Below are positions 42,600 to 53,749 of a stretch of 64,000 nt of DNA, piece by piece. The notes under the pieces are model-generated. The model was given only the letters and a program-made list of their open reading frames with translations, had not been told where the DNA came from and ran no database searches. Made by a program: the position numbers and the translations under genes. Position 1 is the stretch's first letter, and every line of letters begins with the position of its first letter. This DNA is from Phymatolithon calcareum (taxonomy: Eukaryota > Rhodophyta > Florideophyceae > Hapalidiales), in NCBI GenBank assembly GCA_977006965.1, contig OZ345364.1, positions 992,001-1,056,000 on the forward strand, in the 5' to 3' direction.

Positions 42600-43690
42600 G
42601 ATGAAATGTCTTAAATTTTCGATCTTTCTCTTTGTCTTATAGATGGAACTATACAGGTCTCCACTATATCAGAAACGTGCAGTCTTTCCTGAACCATTTG
42701 ATCACCGCTACAGGTGCGCTTTATTAATACGTATTCCCCGGTCGCAAGCTTCAGGTACAAAACGATTCTACTGGTTGCGGTAGATGATAATGGGCCCATG
42801 ACTCAGTAGGCATAAGGCACAGCCACCGGAGTCACCTTCATTTACTCTTATCTTATATACTTCTAGCGAAGCGAAAACAGCGCATATATATACGTGAGAG
42901 ACACGATTCCCTTACGGCCCGGCAGATCACCTACTATGAGCATCCGAAGTATCGCGATCCGAGTGGATCTCCTATAGCACAACCCGGTGTAACGGTACAG
43001 TGGTGGGTTGCGCTGTGCACATGATCATGATGATACAATTGAGAGTCCTGACCGGGAATCTAATGAACTATACGGTACTGAGATTGTAAGACACTTTCTC
43101 CTTCATCCATCTCGTAACTAGTACGGTCTTGAACCAGATTAATTAAGTAGGGAACAGACGCGCCGTCAAAGCGAAGTACATCGATCAGAAAGCAAAGATG
43201 TAGTCTCCTTGAAAGATCTTTCCGTACAAGTCACCTGTGAAATTTACAACATTCAAAAACTTTTCGTTAAAGACCACGTGATCACAGAACCGCAGCTCCC
43301 AGTAAACGCCTTTTTCCTCTTCTGCCAAGGGGCTGGAGTTATCGAAAGCAAAGAAAGCTTGATAAAACGAAAAGCAATGCCAAAAATAGGAGCTTAGTTT
43401 GGAACCAGTTGTCCCAGCGGCCGCATTGCCGCTGACCGGAAATGCGTGATTCAGATTGGAAGCAAGTGGTTGCTTTAATTAGTTGTCAATCGGTGGTTTC
43501 CTATGTTGAAGTTCTGCGCGAGCAGCCTAAGTACTGAGCACAGGCTTCACTCTTACGCTAAAAGGGACGTACCATGGATGGGTAAGTGGACACCCACATG
43601 GAGAGACCAGAAAGCTTACCGAAACAGGAAGGCCCATAGCAAGACAGGGATAATGCATACATCACGAAAAATAGGCTGTGTACCGGGGTA
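42600..43690. repeat. Repeat R5, copy a
   Basis: Direct repeat of 52040-53660. Copy b carries a retrocopy and a LINE fragment that are missing here, so copy a preserves near-empty sites at about 42705 and 42836. Confidence 0.85.
43209..43397 (+). CDS. Unrecognised 62-residue frame in R5a
   Basis: Short ATG frame (VTCEIYNIQKLFVKDHVI, NAFFLFCQGAGVIESKES). The same peptide is frame-broken in R5b near 53190-53390. Weak evidence of coding. Confidence 0.2.
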   Translation: MKDLSVQVTCEIYNIQKLFVKDHVITEPQLPVNAFFLFCQGAGVIESKESLIKRKAMPKIGA

Positions 43691-43856
43691 CACATGAATA
43701 ACACGCCGTCAAAATTAAATTTTGACTGGGTGCCATTCATGTTCACGTGAACTTGTTATCGATGCTGTGGCTGGTTCTGCTTTTCATTTTTCGCTTTTAA
43801 TCTTCCATTCACAAACATGAGCAAGTGCACTATAGACAGCTAGTGGTGTAGCCCTC

Positions 43857-43864
43857 TATATAAA
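43857..43864 (+). promoter_or_regulatory. TATA-box-like site
   Basis: TATATAAA 29 bases before the ATG of 43893-44156 (start to start 36), in an otherwise mixed sequence. Plausible core promoter. Confidence 0.35.
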
Positions 43865-43892
43865 CCGTATTATTGGTGTAAAGAAGTTCTCG

Positions 43893-44313
43893 ATGGAAGA
43901 GCAAGAGAAATCACATCCTCCAAATGACTCTGGGACGTGGAAGGCGGTGAAAAAGAGGAACATCAAAACTCAAAAGAAGAGACCTCTGCCAACTCATATT
44001 GTTCTAGAAGTTAAGCGCAATACAGATGATCTACCAATTCGAATTAAAGCTGGTGCTGTGGATACTCAAGCCTCCAAAGTATGGTGCACGCGAAAGCCGA
44101 AACGTATTGATATTCGGTACCATTCGTCAAGGAATATTACAATAGAGGTTTGTTGAGAACTTCGACGAAAAAATGACGATGCTCCTGGAAACCCTTCAAT
44201 GCAACCTAACGCAACCGCAGATAGATGACAGAGCGAATGAGGAAGTGAAGCAAGCGATGGACAAGTTAATGATGCTAAAAATCGATATGAAAGAGGAGAT
44301 GATAGTGTCATGA
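43893..44313 (+). pseudogene. Coiled-coil family gene, copy with frameshift
   Basis: ATG at 43893, 87 codons, basic N-terminus (WKAVKKRNIKTQKKRPLP, ASKVWCTRKPKRIDIRYHSS), stop at 44154-44156. The next frame opens at the same point (VENFDEKMTMLLETLQ) and carries the family coil to a TGA at 44311-44313. A single-base shift therefore separates the two halves. It is preceded by a TATA-like box and followed by the family 3' region with an AATAAA-like word near 44408. Confidence 0.45.
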
Positions 44314-45545
44314 TAGAAGCGAAACGTTACAGTCTTCCCAGGAAGGGTTACAGCGCAATGCGAAGCTGCTCTGGTGTTGGTCTGCGCAGGTGTTGAGGGC
44401 GGCTATAATAAAAACATTTAATTCCCCCCCTCCCGGTTATCCCATGGGACAGTGGACGCAAACCTTTCCTCTTCGACAGTAAGCTATTTCGACACTTGTT
44501 TTTGTGTGACAATTAAAGTGAAGCATTTCGTACTGTTTGTGAATTATGTTATACGCCCGTGAAACCCCTACTACCATTCAAAACTCCCCAGAGGTGTATG
44601 CATTCTCCTACATACATTTTGGAGATGTTTGTTATTGTCAACACACGAGGATCAAAGAGAGATTCTTTCGTCTTCTGAACTCCGACAAAGACATCCTCCA
44701 AAGTAATGCGACCTGCTGTAGTTCGGGTCAGCTACAAGCTAACTTTTAAATAAAAATCAACACTTCTTCTTCAACAGGACATGATCAGCCATCATTGCCG
44801 CGTCGTATTATTAACTGGCGTACACATTCGTCCAGAGAATCTTGAGCTGTCCGTGGAACAAAGGATTGCCTAATCTGCAGACCGTCTCAGAGAATATGAA
44901 CTTTCGTCGGCATTCTGTATTTTACAATTTAGTTGCGTATTTTCTACAGAAAGCCACGGATTCAGCCTCGCACTGTTCGTCGAGGGAGAGAACTGCACAA
45001 AAAAATCATGATTGTTGGAGCCTTGTTTACTTGGCGCTTTCAAAATTGCGCCAAGCGTCTGCAGATGCGATGATAACATTGGACAAACAACTCTCAGTAG
45101 TCAAGACCCAAACTAATCTCCAACTTCTTCAACTCTAGATGCCAAAAAAACATTCTTCCCTCACGACATACGACGTGAACCAAAGCAAGACATTCATACG
45201 TCAATTCAAATCTATGTAACTCTACAGAGGGAGGGAACGGGAGGCCGAGTCGAAATCCACATGGCCTTGCGGTGTCAGTGGGTACTTGGCTTATAAAAAA
45301 GCTTGAAAAAGGTTTACAGAGCTGTCGCCGCTAGACTCCTCGTCATCATGATTCTGCTCTGCTCTTGTTGTTACTGCTGCTGCAAATAAACGCTGAATTC
45401 ACGGGTCTTGCAGGAATGATTCAATTTGGCGAATCAGTCAACAGTGGTTGCACGTCCAACTCTGTCCGGGCAACGCGTCTATTTTTTGAATCAATCAAAT
45501 CTCGACACATCTTTACAACAGTATGTTTAATGCCTTCCCGACGGA
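44150..45545. repeat. Repeat R3, copy b
   Basis: Direct repeat of 35382-36775. Joined at 45545 to the R4-end segment (45548-45665). Confidence 0.85.
44842..45138 (+). CDS. Unrecognised 98-residue frame in R3b
   Basis: Counterpart of 36074-36370 with three residue changes and no stop. See that entry. Confidence 0.35.
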   Translation: MSCPWNKGLPNLQTVSENMNFRRHSVFYNLVAYFLQKATDSASHCSSRERTAQKNHDCWSLVYLALSKLRQASADAMITLDKQLSVVKTQTNLQLLQL

Positions 45546-45801
45546 CACTTGCGATGCGAATTCAGCCGCCACTGTCGCCTTTCATGGAACTAAGAAACTG
45601 TACGGGCTACCCCGTTCGCTGTATCCCAACAAGAGCGATTTAGAATTTTCTTTTAGTAATAATAAAAGCAAATGTACCAAGTAAAATGGCACGTGGAAGC
45701 GCTACTAACCTCATTTGGGGGAAACGCAATACATTACAATACATAATAATTTTTCAGTGGGGAAAACCTTTCCTCGGCAAAGCTGCATAGTTCATTATAG
45801 T

Positions 45802-46629
45802 TCATTTATCTGACGTCTCGCAGAACCCGTATCGAGCAATCATTGCTTCTTCATGCCCTTCATCCGACATTTTCTTACGAAATTGGATCATCTCCTCTCC
45901 GTCCTTGCCCACCACATACCGCACCTGCTTGGTACCGTCCGTTGCAGCTGTCCAAATAGTCTTTGCAACAGTCTCAACTGCCGCAGATCCCTCCCAGGAG
46001 AACTTTGCCATGAACTTGCTCATCAAGTTGTCATAGTCTTTCACATCCTTATTCTGTGCGACAACGCCATTCACACCAAGATCTGTGTTCGTCTGCCCCG
46101 GCTCGATAATTTTCACTCGAATCCCAAGAGGTACAAGCTCCATATTGAGAGCCTCGGACAATCCCTCGACCGCGTGCTTAGTACCTGTGTACAGCGCTAT
46201 AAATGGCAGAATGGTTCTGCCGGCCGACGAGCTAACATTTATGATAAGCCCATTTTTCTGTCTTCGAAAATGCGGTAGTGCCGCGTGAGTCACGTACAAC
46301 GGACCTAGCGCGTTCACCTTGTATATCTTCTCGATCTGTGCTTGGGTAGCGAGCTCGAATGGGCCGAGTACCAACACTCCAGCATTGTTCACCACGACAT
46401 CGAGACCACCAAAACGCTCGACGGTGGCACTAATTGCCTTTGCGATGGATTCGGGTTCTGTGACATCGAGATTAGTGATAAACACGTTGGGGTGCTTCTC
46501 CAAGTCTGCGCGACCCGGAAAGTCCAGGTTCAGAACAGTGGCGGAAACGTTCCATCCTTGCGCTGCGAAATAGAGGGCTGTGGCTTTGCCTATACCTGAG
46601 ATGCATCCTGTGATCAGCACAGTCTTCAT
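45802..46629 (-). CDS. Short-chain dehydrogenase/reductase, copy 2
   Basis: 275 residues, about 88 percent identical to 39349-40176 by eye. It keeps TGCISGIG, NNAG, N106, S133/S134, Y147 (YTGTK) and K151. Changes cluster at the C-terminus (last 35 residues), where SDRs form the substrate pocket, so substrate preference could differ. It faces copy 1: the two genes point toward each other across about 5.6 kb of repeats. Confidence 0.9.
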   Translation of the reverse strand: MKTVLITGCISGIGKATALYFAAQGWNVSATVLNLDFPGRADLEKHPNVFITNLDVTEPESIAKAISATVERFGGLDVVVNNAGVLVLGPFELATQAQIEKIYKVNALGPLYVTHAALPHFRRQKNGLIINVSSSAGRTILPFIALYTGTKHAVEGLSEALNMELVPLGIRVKIIEPGQTNTDLGVNGVVAQNKDVKDYDNLMSKFMAKFSWEGSAAVETVAKTIWTAATDGTKQVRYVVGKDGEEMIQFRKKMSDEGHEEAMIARYGFCETSDK

Positions 46630-46876
46630 TAGGCAAAACTGCTTTTCGCTGTCGGCTCGAGACCGCAGGTGTGATGAAGAACGAGAGAGGGGTAGTTTTC
46701 AAGTGCACAAGAGCACGACAGTATCGTTAAGTGCAGTGTATCATATCGACACGTGGTGTAGGCGCATGTCCTGCAGTTGTAATTCTCCTGGATGTGTGGT
46801 ACGTATTTCTCGGACTCATACCTGCCACTCTCATAGACTTCATGTCGATGAGAGTGATGAAAGACGTCACTGCGTC

Positions 46877-46921
46877 TCATTACACGACGTCCATTATGAT
46901 GATGGACGTCGTGTAATGAGC
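46877..46921 (-). promoter_or_regulatory. 19-bp-arm hairpin upstream of SDR copy 2
   Basis: CTCATTACACGACGTCCAT, 7-base loop, perfect complement. It is the longer form of the first hairpin at 39134-39158. An imperfect second hairpin (ACTCTCATAGAC with its partner) lies at 46829-46857. Confidence 0.45.
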
Positions 46922-46939
46922 CGCAGTGAATGCCACAAC

Positions 46940-48812
46940 GAAATTGTTTCATGAGATATGAAGTATCATAGCTATTACATCGCAGTCAAACCCCTGCAAA
47001 ATACCTCCACGTGTCGCACTCGTACATGTTCTTTCCTTTTTGGCTGATGGTGCAGTATGGCAAATGCTTACAGAGTCATGCACTGAATAGAACGCGCAAT
47101 CCCCAAGCCGGATGCAACCAATATAAAATCGCGTTTGGTTCATTCCTGTTCATATGCAAAATCAGGGAGTTTCAAAAATTCTTCTGAAATTATAGAAAAT
47201 ATCAGTATCATGACACTTCCCGGAGAATGCGGGAAATACCAATATTTCGATACTTCGGAAGAAACGGACCATGCTCAACGACTTATAGAGATTACAGTAT
47301 ACGGAAAAAACAGGCACATGTGCTCAATAGGGTAGCAGTTTAGTTAGTTTCAAATTAACGGTCCATATGATACACCATATTGTGTTTTATAATTGTTTTC
47401 TGATTCATATGCACGTGCCGTGCATTATTATCGTCAGCTACGTAGTGGATTCGTGCGTTACGAAACTAAACGGCTACCCGTGAAATTTGCCAAGCGAAAG
47501 TTTCGTTTAACTTTCGCGTTGACAAAACAGGTGATCGAAAGTTTCGATTTCCTGTTCTTATCGAGGCAAAACTTCCTAAAAGGACAGTCGCAATTCCTTC
47601 TTTCTTAGCACAAATTTCCTCTTCAGTATTGGAACTAAAAAGTTTCGCTAACAAAATTGTAAAACTTCCGCTCCTTCCCAGCGAAATTTGCAAACGAAAG
47701 TCGAAAGTTTCGCCAAAAACGGGAAAGTTTCGATTTCTAGGAGCAAGTTTCGCAGGAAGAATGTGAGACATTTTTGGATTTTTTCATATCAATCGCAAGA
47801 TCTCGTTCAGGTCTACAAAGTTTCGCTAAGGAATTGAACTATAGACAAACTACAAACAGAACCTGGCCAATGAGAATTCGGCTGCTGCGAAAGTTTCGAT
47901 TTTGGCACGTTTCATGACACGTGTTCTCATCGAAAGTTTCGCAAAAGTTTCGCAAAGTTTCGCTTGGGAAAACCAGATCCGTAACTTAGCGTATCATACG
48001 TATGATAGTTTTGCAAATGGATACGTTGCTTCTGCCGAAGTGTCAGCAATAGTCTTCCATGCCTACTGTATGCATGGTCCAAGCGTGTAAGCTTGTTTCA
48101 AATGGACAATCGATGATTTTTAAAAAAATCTAACCGTGATATCAACAAGTCGATAAAAATTCGTCAACTGTGATAAAAAGTTGAAAATGAGAAAAATCGC
48201 TATTTCCTGCACTCTCCCGCGAATATCCTCATGACGCCCAACTGTAACAACCAAATCATGGTGCAAGGGAAGGTAACTTTATGGGGCTGACAGTTTCATA
48301 CAGTCGAATCCCTGATTGTGCAACGCTTCGGTGGAAAGGGTCAATTTGCAATACTAGGGACTTTGCAACTCGAGGAGTTTATCATATCGCGACTAGGCCG
48401 ACCCAGACTTAAAAGTGGAAACGTCCTACTGTGGTACTCGCTGGCGTGACTACGTGGCGTGCGTGAGCACCGCTTTTCCTCTTCCGGACATGGCGAGGCT
48501 GCGCCGCAGCTGCCCAAGCCACTCGGAGAAGCTACGGCGCGTGAACGTCAGGGCAGTTTCCCATACATTGTTGATCCGTTTGTCTTGGTCAGCCACGGTA
48601 AGGTTAGCCCAGTAAGAATCAACTCTCGACGAATCGGGATGAGTCAGCAGCAGTGATGCAGATATCATCTTTCAAAACTTTAATCAAAATTAACGGTAGC
48701 TTGCCATCCCGTTTGCATTTTGCGGGTTTGCAATCACCCGTAATTTCCATTAAATTTCGGGGGGAACGGGATTGGTGGACCCGTTCTAATTGCTTAATGG
48801 GAGGTTTTGCAA
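46940..48812. other. No gene recognised
   Basis: Holds the AAGTTTCG cluster at 47498-47962. Short frames near 48415-48668 on both strands lack motifs. Confidence 0.4.
47498..47962. repeat. Cluster of 11 AAGTTTCG words
   Basis: The octamer AAGTTTCG occurs 11 times on the plus strand within 465 bases, often as the near-palindrome CGAAAGTTTCG, with irregular spacing. Extra CGAAA and TTTCG halves lie between. It could be a degenerate satellite or a binding-site array. Confidence 0.7.
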
Positions 48813-48892
48813 CGAAGTTTTCCACTACAGTTGAATCGCTCTAGTCTTCTTGCAAGAAGACTAGAGCGATTCAACTGTAGTGGAAAACTTCG
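48813..48892. other. 80-bp perfect palindrome
   Basis: Two 40-base arms without spacer, symmetric about 48852/48853 (centre CTTCTTGCAAGAAG). All 40 positions match. Outside it the flanks are unrelated. Confidence 0.9.
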
Positions 48893-49031
48893 CAGTGCAT
48901 TGCAGAGCCAGATTTGAAGTGAGGGTATCATAAATTTAGGCAAGCGTCTGAAGATATCGGTAGCGAAACGACCGTAAGCGAGAAGTGAAACAACCATGCC
49001 GATGCAAATGGGCGCTTGCGAAGCGCGAATG

Positions 49032-49293
49032 GATTGGATTGGATTTCGGTTTAATTGAAGCTCCCTTTGTCAATTTGACTTCGGACATTTTCTTTGGACA
49101 GTATCAACTGCCATTTCCAGCATCCCTTTTTGAATATCGGAAAGTCGTTGCTTGGGCATTATGTTTGAGATAACTGTGAGCGCTTCATCGAGTTCGGGAT
49201 CTTCATTTATTGCATGCTCTTGCCAGGGGAATGGGAAGCGGTGAAATAACCAATGCGTGCAAGGAAGCCTGTGCTTCGCTTTTTTGAGGGTGC
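49032..49293 (-). mobile_element. LINE 3' fragment, copy B
   Basis: Matches the 3' part of LINE copy A (12852-13160), including the peptide DEALTVISN and PKQRLS. The 3' tail is a GGATT tandem on the plus strand. It is flanked by a 14-base direct repeat with one mismatch (GCGAAGCGCGAATG at 49018-49031; 49294-49307). Confidence 0.82.
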
Positions 49294-49353
49294 GCGAAGT
49301 GCGAATGTAGGCAAGAGAAAAAGGATAACAGCGGAGGAACAACGAAGCGCGAC

Positions 49354-49420
49354 GGATGAATGGATGGATGGATGTGAGTTCACTTGAAGCTCTCGTTGTC
49401 TATTTAGCACCTGAGACGGA
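49354..49420 (-). mobile_element. LINE 3' end, copy C (short)
   Basis: A GGAT tandem, then CACTTGAAGCTCTCGTTGTC, related to the sequence following the tail in copies A and B. The 5' limit is not clear. Confidence 0.5.
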
Positions 49421-49499
49421 ACGCGACTGGGAGTGAACGGAGATTACGGACATGCAGCGACTTGTCGAGAGCGAAGACCATAGAGACGGGAAAAGTATA

Positions 49500-50630
49500 A
49501 TTGCGGCAGAGAAGGTCGAAGCTCACGAGACGGTGAGATTCGGGATATAGAGAACCTTAATGACAGTCATGATTAGTGGCGCAGTTCTCTCCCTCGACGA
49601 GCAGTCCGAGGCTGAGTCAGTGGCAGTCTGTACTAAATGCACAACTAGATTGTAAAGTACCGAATGTCGACGAAAGCTCATATCCTCTGAGCCGGTCTGT
49701 ATTTTAGGCAGTCCCTTTTTCCACGGACAGCCCAAGATTCTCTGGACGAATCTGTACGCCAGTTAATCATACGACGCGGCAACGATCGCTAATCATGTCC
49801 TGTTGAAGAAGAAGAAGCGTAGATTTTTATTTAAAAGTTAGCTTGCAGATGACCCGAACTACAGCAGGTCGCGCTGCTTTGGAGGATGATTCTCTTCGAG
49901 TCCAGTAGACGAAAGATATCTCTATCGTTGTGCCCCGTGTGCTAAAAAACAACAAACATCTCCCAAATGTATCGTAGGAAAATACATACGCCTACTAGGG
50001 GGATAGTTGATGATTTTATTTTGAGAGCTCCCAAAAACCTCACCTTCGAGTAGCGGGGCAGCTCTTGCGATATTCTCTATGCTAAAGTCCTCTGGCTTCT
50101 CAAAACGTTCTTGATTCGTATTTCTCTCCCAACAATAGCTCTTGTGAGTCTCTTGCACTCAAACTCAATTTCTGCACTCATCTTCGACGACGCTAGAGTA
50201 CGTTGTAAGGCCACCGCGGTAGTCCCAAAGTAGGCATACAATACTGATTTTCTCCAAAGAGGTGCTCGGTTAAATGTCAACCTCAGGCACATTAAACGTG
50301 TCGTTCTTTCTCTTATGTAAAGGAACCCTGTACCAAATAGGGAGTTTTGAATGGTAGTAGGGGTTGCAAATTATATGCAAGGCGCAGGGTTTCACGGGCG
50401 TATAACTTGATGCAATCACCTGCGCATCTGTGCAGTCTTCGCGCTACCAGAGAAATCGTGAAATTCGTGGAAGTCCTCAACCCCAGCGCACACCAACACC
50501 AGAGCAGCTTCGCATTGCGCTGTAACCCTTCCGGGAAAGACTGTAATGTATCGCCTCTATCATGACACCATCATCTCCTCTTTCATATCGATTTCTAGCA
50601 TCATTGACTTGTCCATCGCTTGCAATCCTC
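49500..50630 (-). repeat. Repeat R3, copy c (inverted, diverged)
   Basis: Reverse-strand relative of 44230-45080. Includes a shifted version of the 98-residue frame (49523-49735), the TTC/TTTTTATTTAAAA segment (about 49804-49842), coding-like minus-strand pieces (MSAEIEFECKRLTRAIVG near 50170; SIENIARAAPLLEGEVFG near 50040) and the tail of the coil frame near 50570-50630. Confidence 0.7.
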
Positions 50631-51119
50631 AAAACTGAAGACCCTTAGTTTATGTTTTAGCCATTCGTTGCACTGTAAGTATCGGTACATCATGTTCGAT
50701 GTCGTCTGTCCAACCATTTGTGATTCAGTGTCCCCGCGAATGGGTGAGTCTGTAAACTTCATGTTATGATAGGCCCCCTTAGATTGAAATCCCTCTTCAA
50801 CTGCAACTCGACTACCTGTCCCGATGCCTTGCAGTTACAAGGGGTTTTCTATACAGTCATTGAAAGAGTGCACCCTATAGTCTCCCATAATTCCAGCGTT
50901 TCGTATCCATAGCATTCTTCAATTCTATGATACTATTCAGGGAATGAAGAGCGACGCGTGCGTCTAGGCCCGGAACGTCCTCGGCCTTCGAGATAAAGTC
51001 ATAGTGTCGCTGCGGTTGACGTGGACAAAAAAATCGCAATCCAAGAACAGCCAGGCCTTGTGTCAGAAACAAGTAGCAATGTCTATATTGAGCTCACAAT
51101 GACTCGATTTGCGTTCAAA
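50631..51119. other. No gene recognised
   Basis: A 65-codon minus-strand frame (50875-51072) has no motif. Confidence 0.4.
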
Positions 51120-51900
51120 TAGATTGCTTTTATTATTACTAAAAGAAAATTCTAAATCGCTCTTGTTGGAGATACAGGGAACGGAGTAGCCCGTACAGTT
51201 TCTTAGTTTCTGAAAATGCGACAGTGGCGGCTGAATTCGCATCGCAAGCAATGGAATTGATGGTGCAGTGGCTATCGCCTGTCTCGTTGTTTTTTTTCCC
51301 TGCCAGTGCGGCTTGTTTTGGGCAACGAGCACACGTAGCTCTTCTTCTGCACTACGTCTTTGGTGACTCGTGCAGACGGCTGTAGCGCTAGGCGCACAGG
51401 AACACGACGCCACAAGGGTCAGTGAAGACCAGGAGAGAAAGGACCGGGAGAGCACAAACGGAGGAAAGAGAGACAAGCAAACAAAACCCCCAAGAAGACA
51501 AAGAGACAGAATAAGCGTGAAGATGTCGGCGTCGCCCTCCGGCGGCGACCTTGGCTGGGCCGTCGACGTTGAGGCAGACGCACGAAAAGGGGAAAGGGGA
51601 CCTTGAGCGCGGTTGTCATCGCACTGGCTTGTGCGGCGAAACGGTTGCGATCAAGAAGGGGTGGGAAAATTTCAATTCCGCACTGTCAAATGGACGTGAA
51701 GGCGAGCTTGAGCGTGCGCCATCCGAGCAGTCGAGCCGAAATTCGAAGAACTCTCACCTTTCTTTACTCAACGGAAGGAACTATCTTAAATACTACCATC
51801 GAAGCGAATAAAACAGCTCATAGATACGCGAGAGACACGATTCCCTTACGGCCCGGCAGATCACTTACTATGGGCATCTTGAGGATCGCGATTCGAGTTG
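51120..51900. repeat. Repeat R4, copy c (same orientation as copy b)
   Basis: Close to 41690-42430; inverted relative to 38300-39025. Confidence 0.8.
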
Positions 51901-52180
51901 CCGGCATACAGTCACAAGAGAAACCGAAATCCGAGGTCCGAGGCGTACAGTCGTGACAAGAGCAGCCAAATAAACAGCGGGCGCGACACGGGTACCGTCC
52001 ACCATCATTACTGTATGTGAACCGTCGTACTTGCGTGATGAAAAGTCTTAAATTTTCGATCTTTCTCTTTGTCTTATAGATGGAACTATACAGGTCTCCA
52101 CTATATCAGGAACTTGCAGTGTTTCCTGAACCATTTGATCACCGCCACCTGAAAAGGTCATACCGCACAGTCGCCAAACG

Positions 52181-52336
52181 TTGGGACAAATCTCATGCCG
52201 TTTATCAGTTTTTCCGCCCGCCCCTCGGGCGGAGCGTTTTCGTAAGCTACACAAAGGTAGGTAGCAACTGAGGAAGCCTTGCCCATATCTTCGGAAGTCT
52301 GTGGTGCTATTAAATAAACTTTGCTCAAAAAAAAAA
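52181..52336 (+). mobile_element. Retrocopy of the coiled-coil family mRNA 3' end
   Basis: 156 bases containing the family C-terminal codons (FFRPPL), the conserved 3' sequence, AATAAA (52313-52318) and a terminal A10 run. It is flanked by an 11-12-base direct repeat (GTCGCCAAACG at 52170-52180 and 52337-52347). This is the structure of a 5'-truncated, reverse-transcribed and integrated mRNA. Confidence 0.82.
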
Positions 52337-52464
52337 GTCGCCAAACGTGCGCTTTATTAATACGTATTCCCCGGTCGTAAGCTTCAGGTACCGATTCTAC
52401 TGGTTGCGGTAGACGACAATGGGCCCATGACTCAGTAGGCATAAGGCACAGCCACCGGAGCCAC

Positions 52465-52892
52465 GTTTTTTCTTTCTTTCTTTAATGCAGAATGCGTTAA
52501 TTAACGCCAGAACTAACCCTAGAGTAAGTTCTCATTGTTCAAATATTGGAGTATCTCTACGGGTCTATCCCTGCACAGATTTTCTACCGTTTTGTCTCGC
52601 ACTCTTCCGATGAATTTTCGTCGAGAGGCAGTCCTACCAGAACAGTGTAGGATGAGGTGCTCCACTGTCTCCTTGACGCCATACGGGCACATCTTGCATA
52701 CTGGGTCGTAGAGAAGCGGTTCATTCTCGCTGTGTCCATGGTGAAAGCTTGCCACAATAGGGCTGCAGTTCACTATGAGCTGGTGAAGTACCACCTCTGC
52801 ACGTCTCTGCGAGATGTGCAGATCTTTCGGAAGCGTAGGAAGGGTCACTGTTTTGCTTCTACAAGGCGGCTTGATGATGGATCGTGCCGCTT
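52465..52892 (-). mobile_element. LINE C-terminal fragment (second family)
   Basis: Flanked by CGGAGCCAC at 52456-52464 and 52893-52901; the equivalent site in R5a (about 42830-42838) is empty. The minus-strand peptide has the zinc-knuckle pattern of LINE C-termini: VVLHQLIVNCSP, CKMCPYGVKETVEHLILHC. The 3' end is a GAAA tandem (TTTC on the plus strand). 5'-truncated. It is different from LINE copies A-C. Confidence 0.85.
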
Positions 52893-53749
52893 CGGAGCCA
52901 CCTTCATTTATTCTTATCTTATATACTTCTAGCGAAGCGAAAAAGCAGCACATATATACGCGAGAGATACGATTCCCTTACGGCCCGGCATATCACCTAC
53001 TATGAGCATCATAAGTATCGCGATCCGAGTGGATCTCCTATAGCACAACCCGGTGTAACGGTACAGTAGTGAGTTTCGCAGTGCACATGATACAATTGAG
53101 AGTCCTGACCAGGAATCACGGTCCCGAACCAGATTACTCAAGCAGGCAACAGACACGCCGTCAAAGCGAAGTACATCGATCAGAAAGCAAAGATGTAGTC
53201 TCCTTGAAAGATCTTTCCGTACAAGTCACCTGTGGTATTTACAACTTTCAAAACCATTCGTTAAAGACCATGTGATCACAGCACCGCAGCTCCCAGTAAA
53301 CGCCTTTTTCCTCTTCTGCCAAGGGGCTGGAGCTGTCGAAAGCAAAGAAAGCTTGATAAAACGAAAAGCAATGCCAAAAATAGGAGCTTAGTTTGGAATC
53401 GGTTGTCCCAGCGGCCGCATTGCCGCTGACCGGAAATGCGTGATTCAGATTGGAAGCAAGTGGTTCCTTTAATTGCTTGACAATCGGTGGTTTCCTATGT
53501 TGGAGTTCTGCGCGTGCAGCCTAAGTGCTGAGCACAGGCTTCACTCGCACGCTAAAAGGGACGTACCATGGATGGGTAAGTGGACACCCACATGGGGAGA
53601 CCAGAAAGCTTACCGACTCAGGAAGGCCCATAGCAAGACAGGCATAATGCATACATCACGAGCCAGTAAATCTTGCGGTGTCAAGGAAACAGAAAAGAAG
53701 GCAACAATGATGAGATGGGAACTCGAGGTTCGCTCGCGCATAGTCCGCG

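Larger units (their letters stand above)
52040..53660. repeat. Repeat R5, copy b, with two insertions
   Basis: Direct repeat of 42600-43690, longer because of the retrocopy at 52181-52336 and the LINE fragment at 52465-52892. Confidence 0.85.

Noticed and set aside
47498-47962. CRISPR-like array
   Set aside because: Repeated words are 8-11 bases with irregular spacing and no constant-length spacers.
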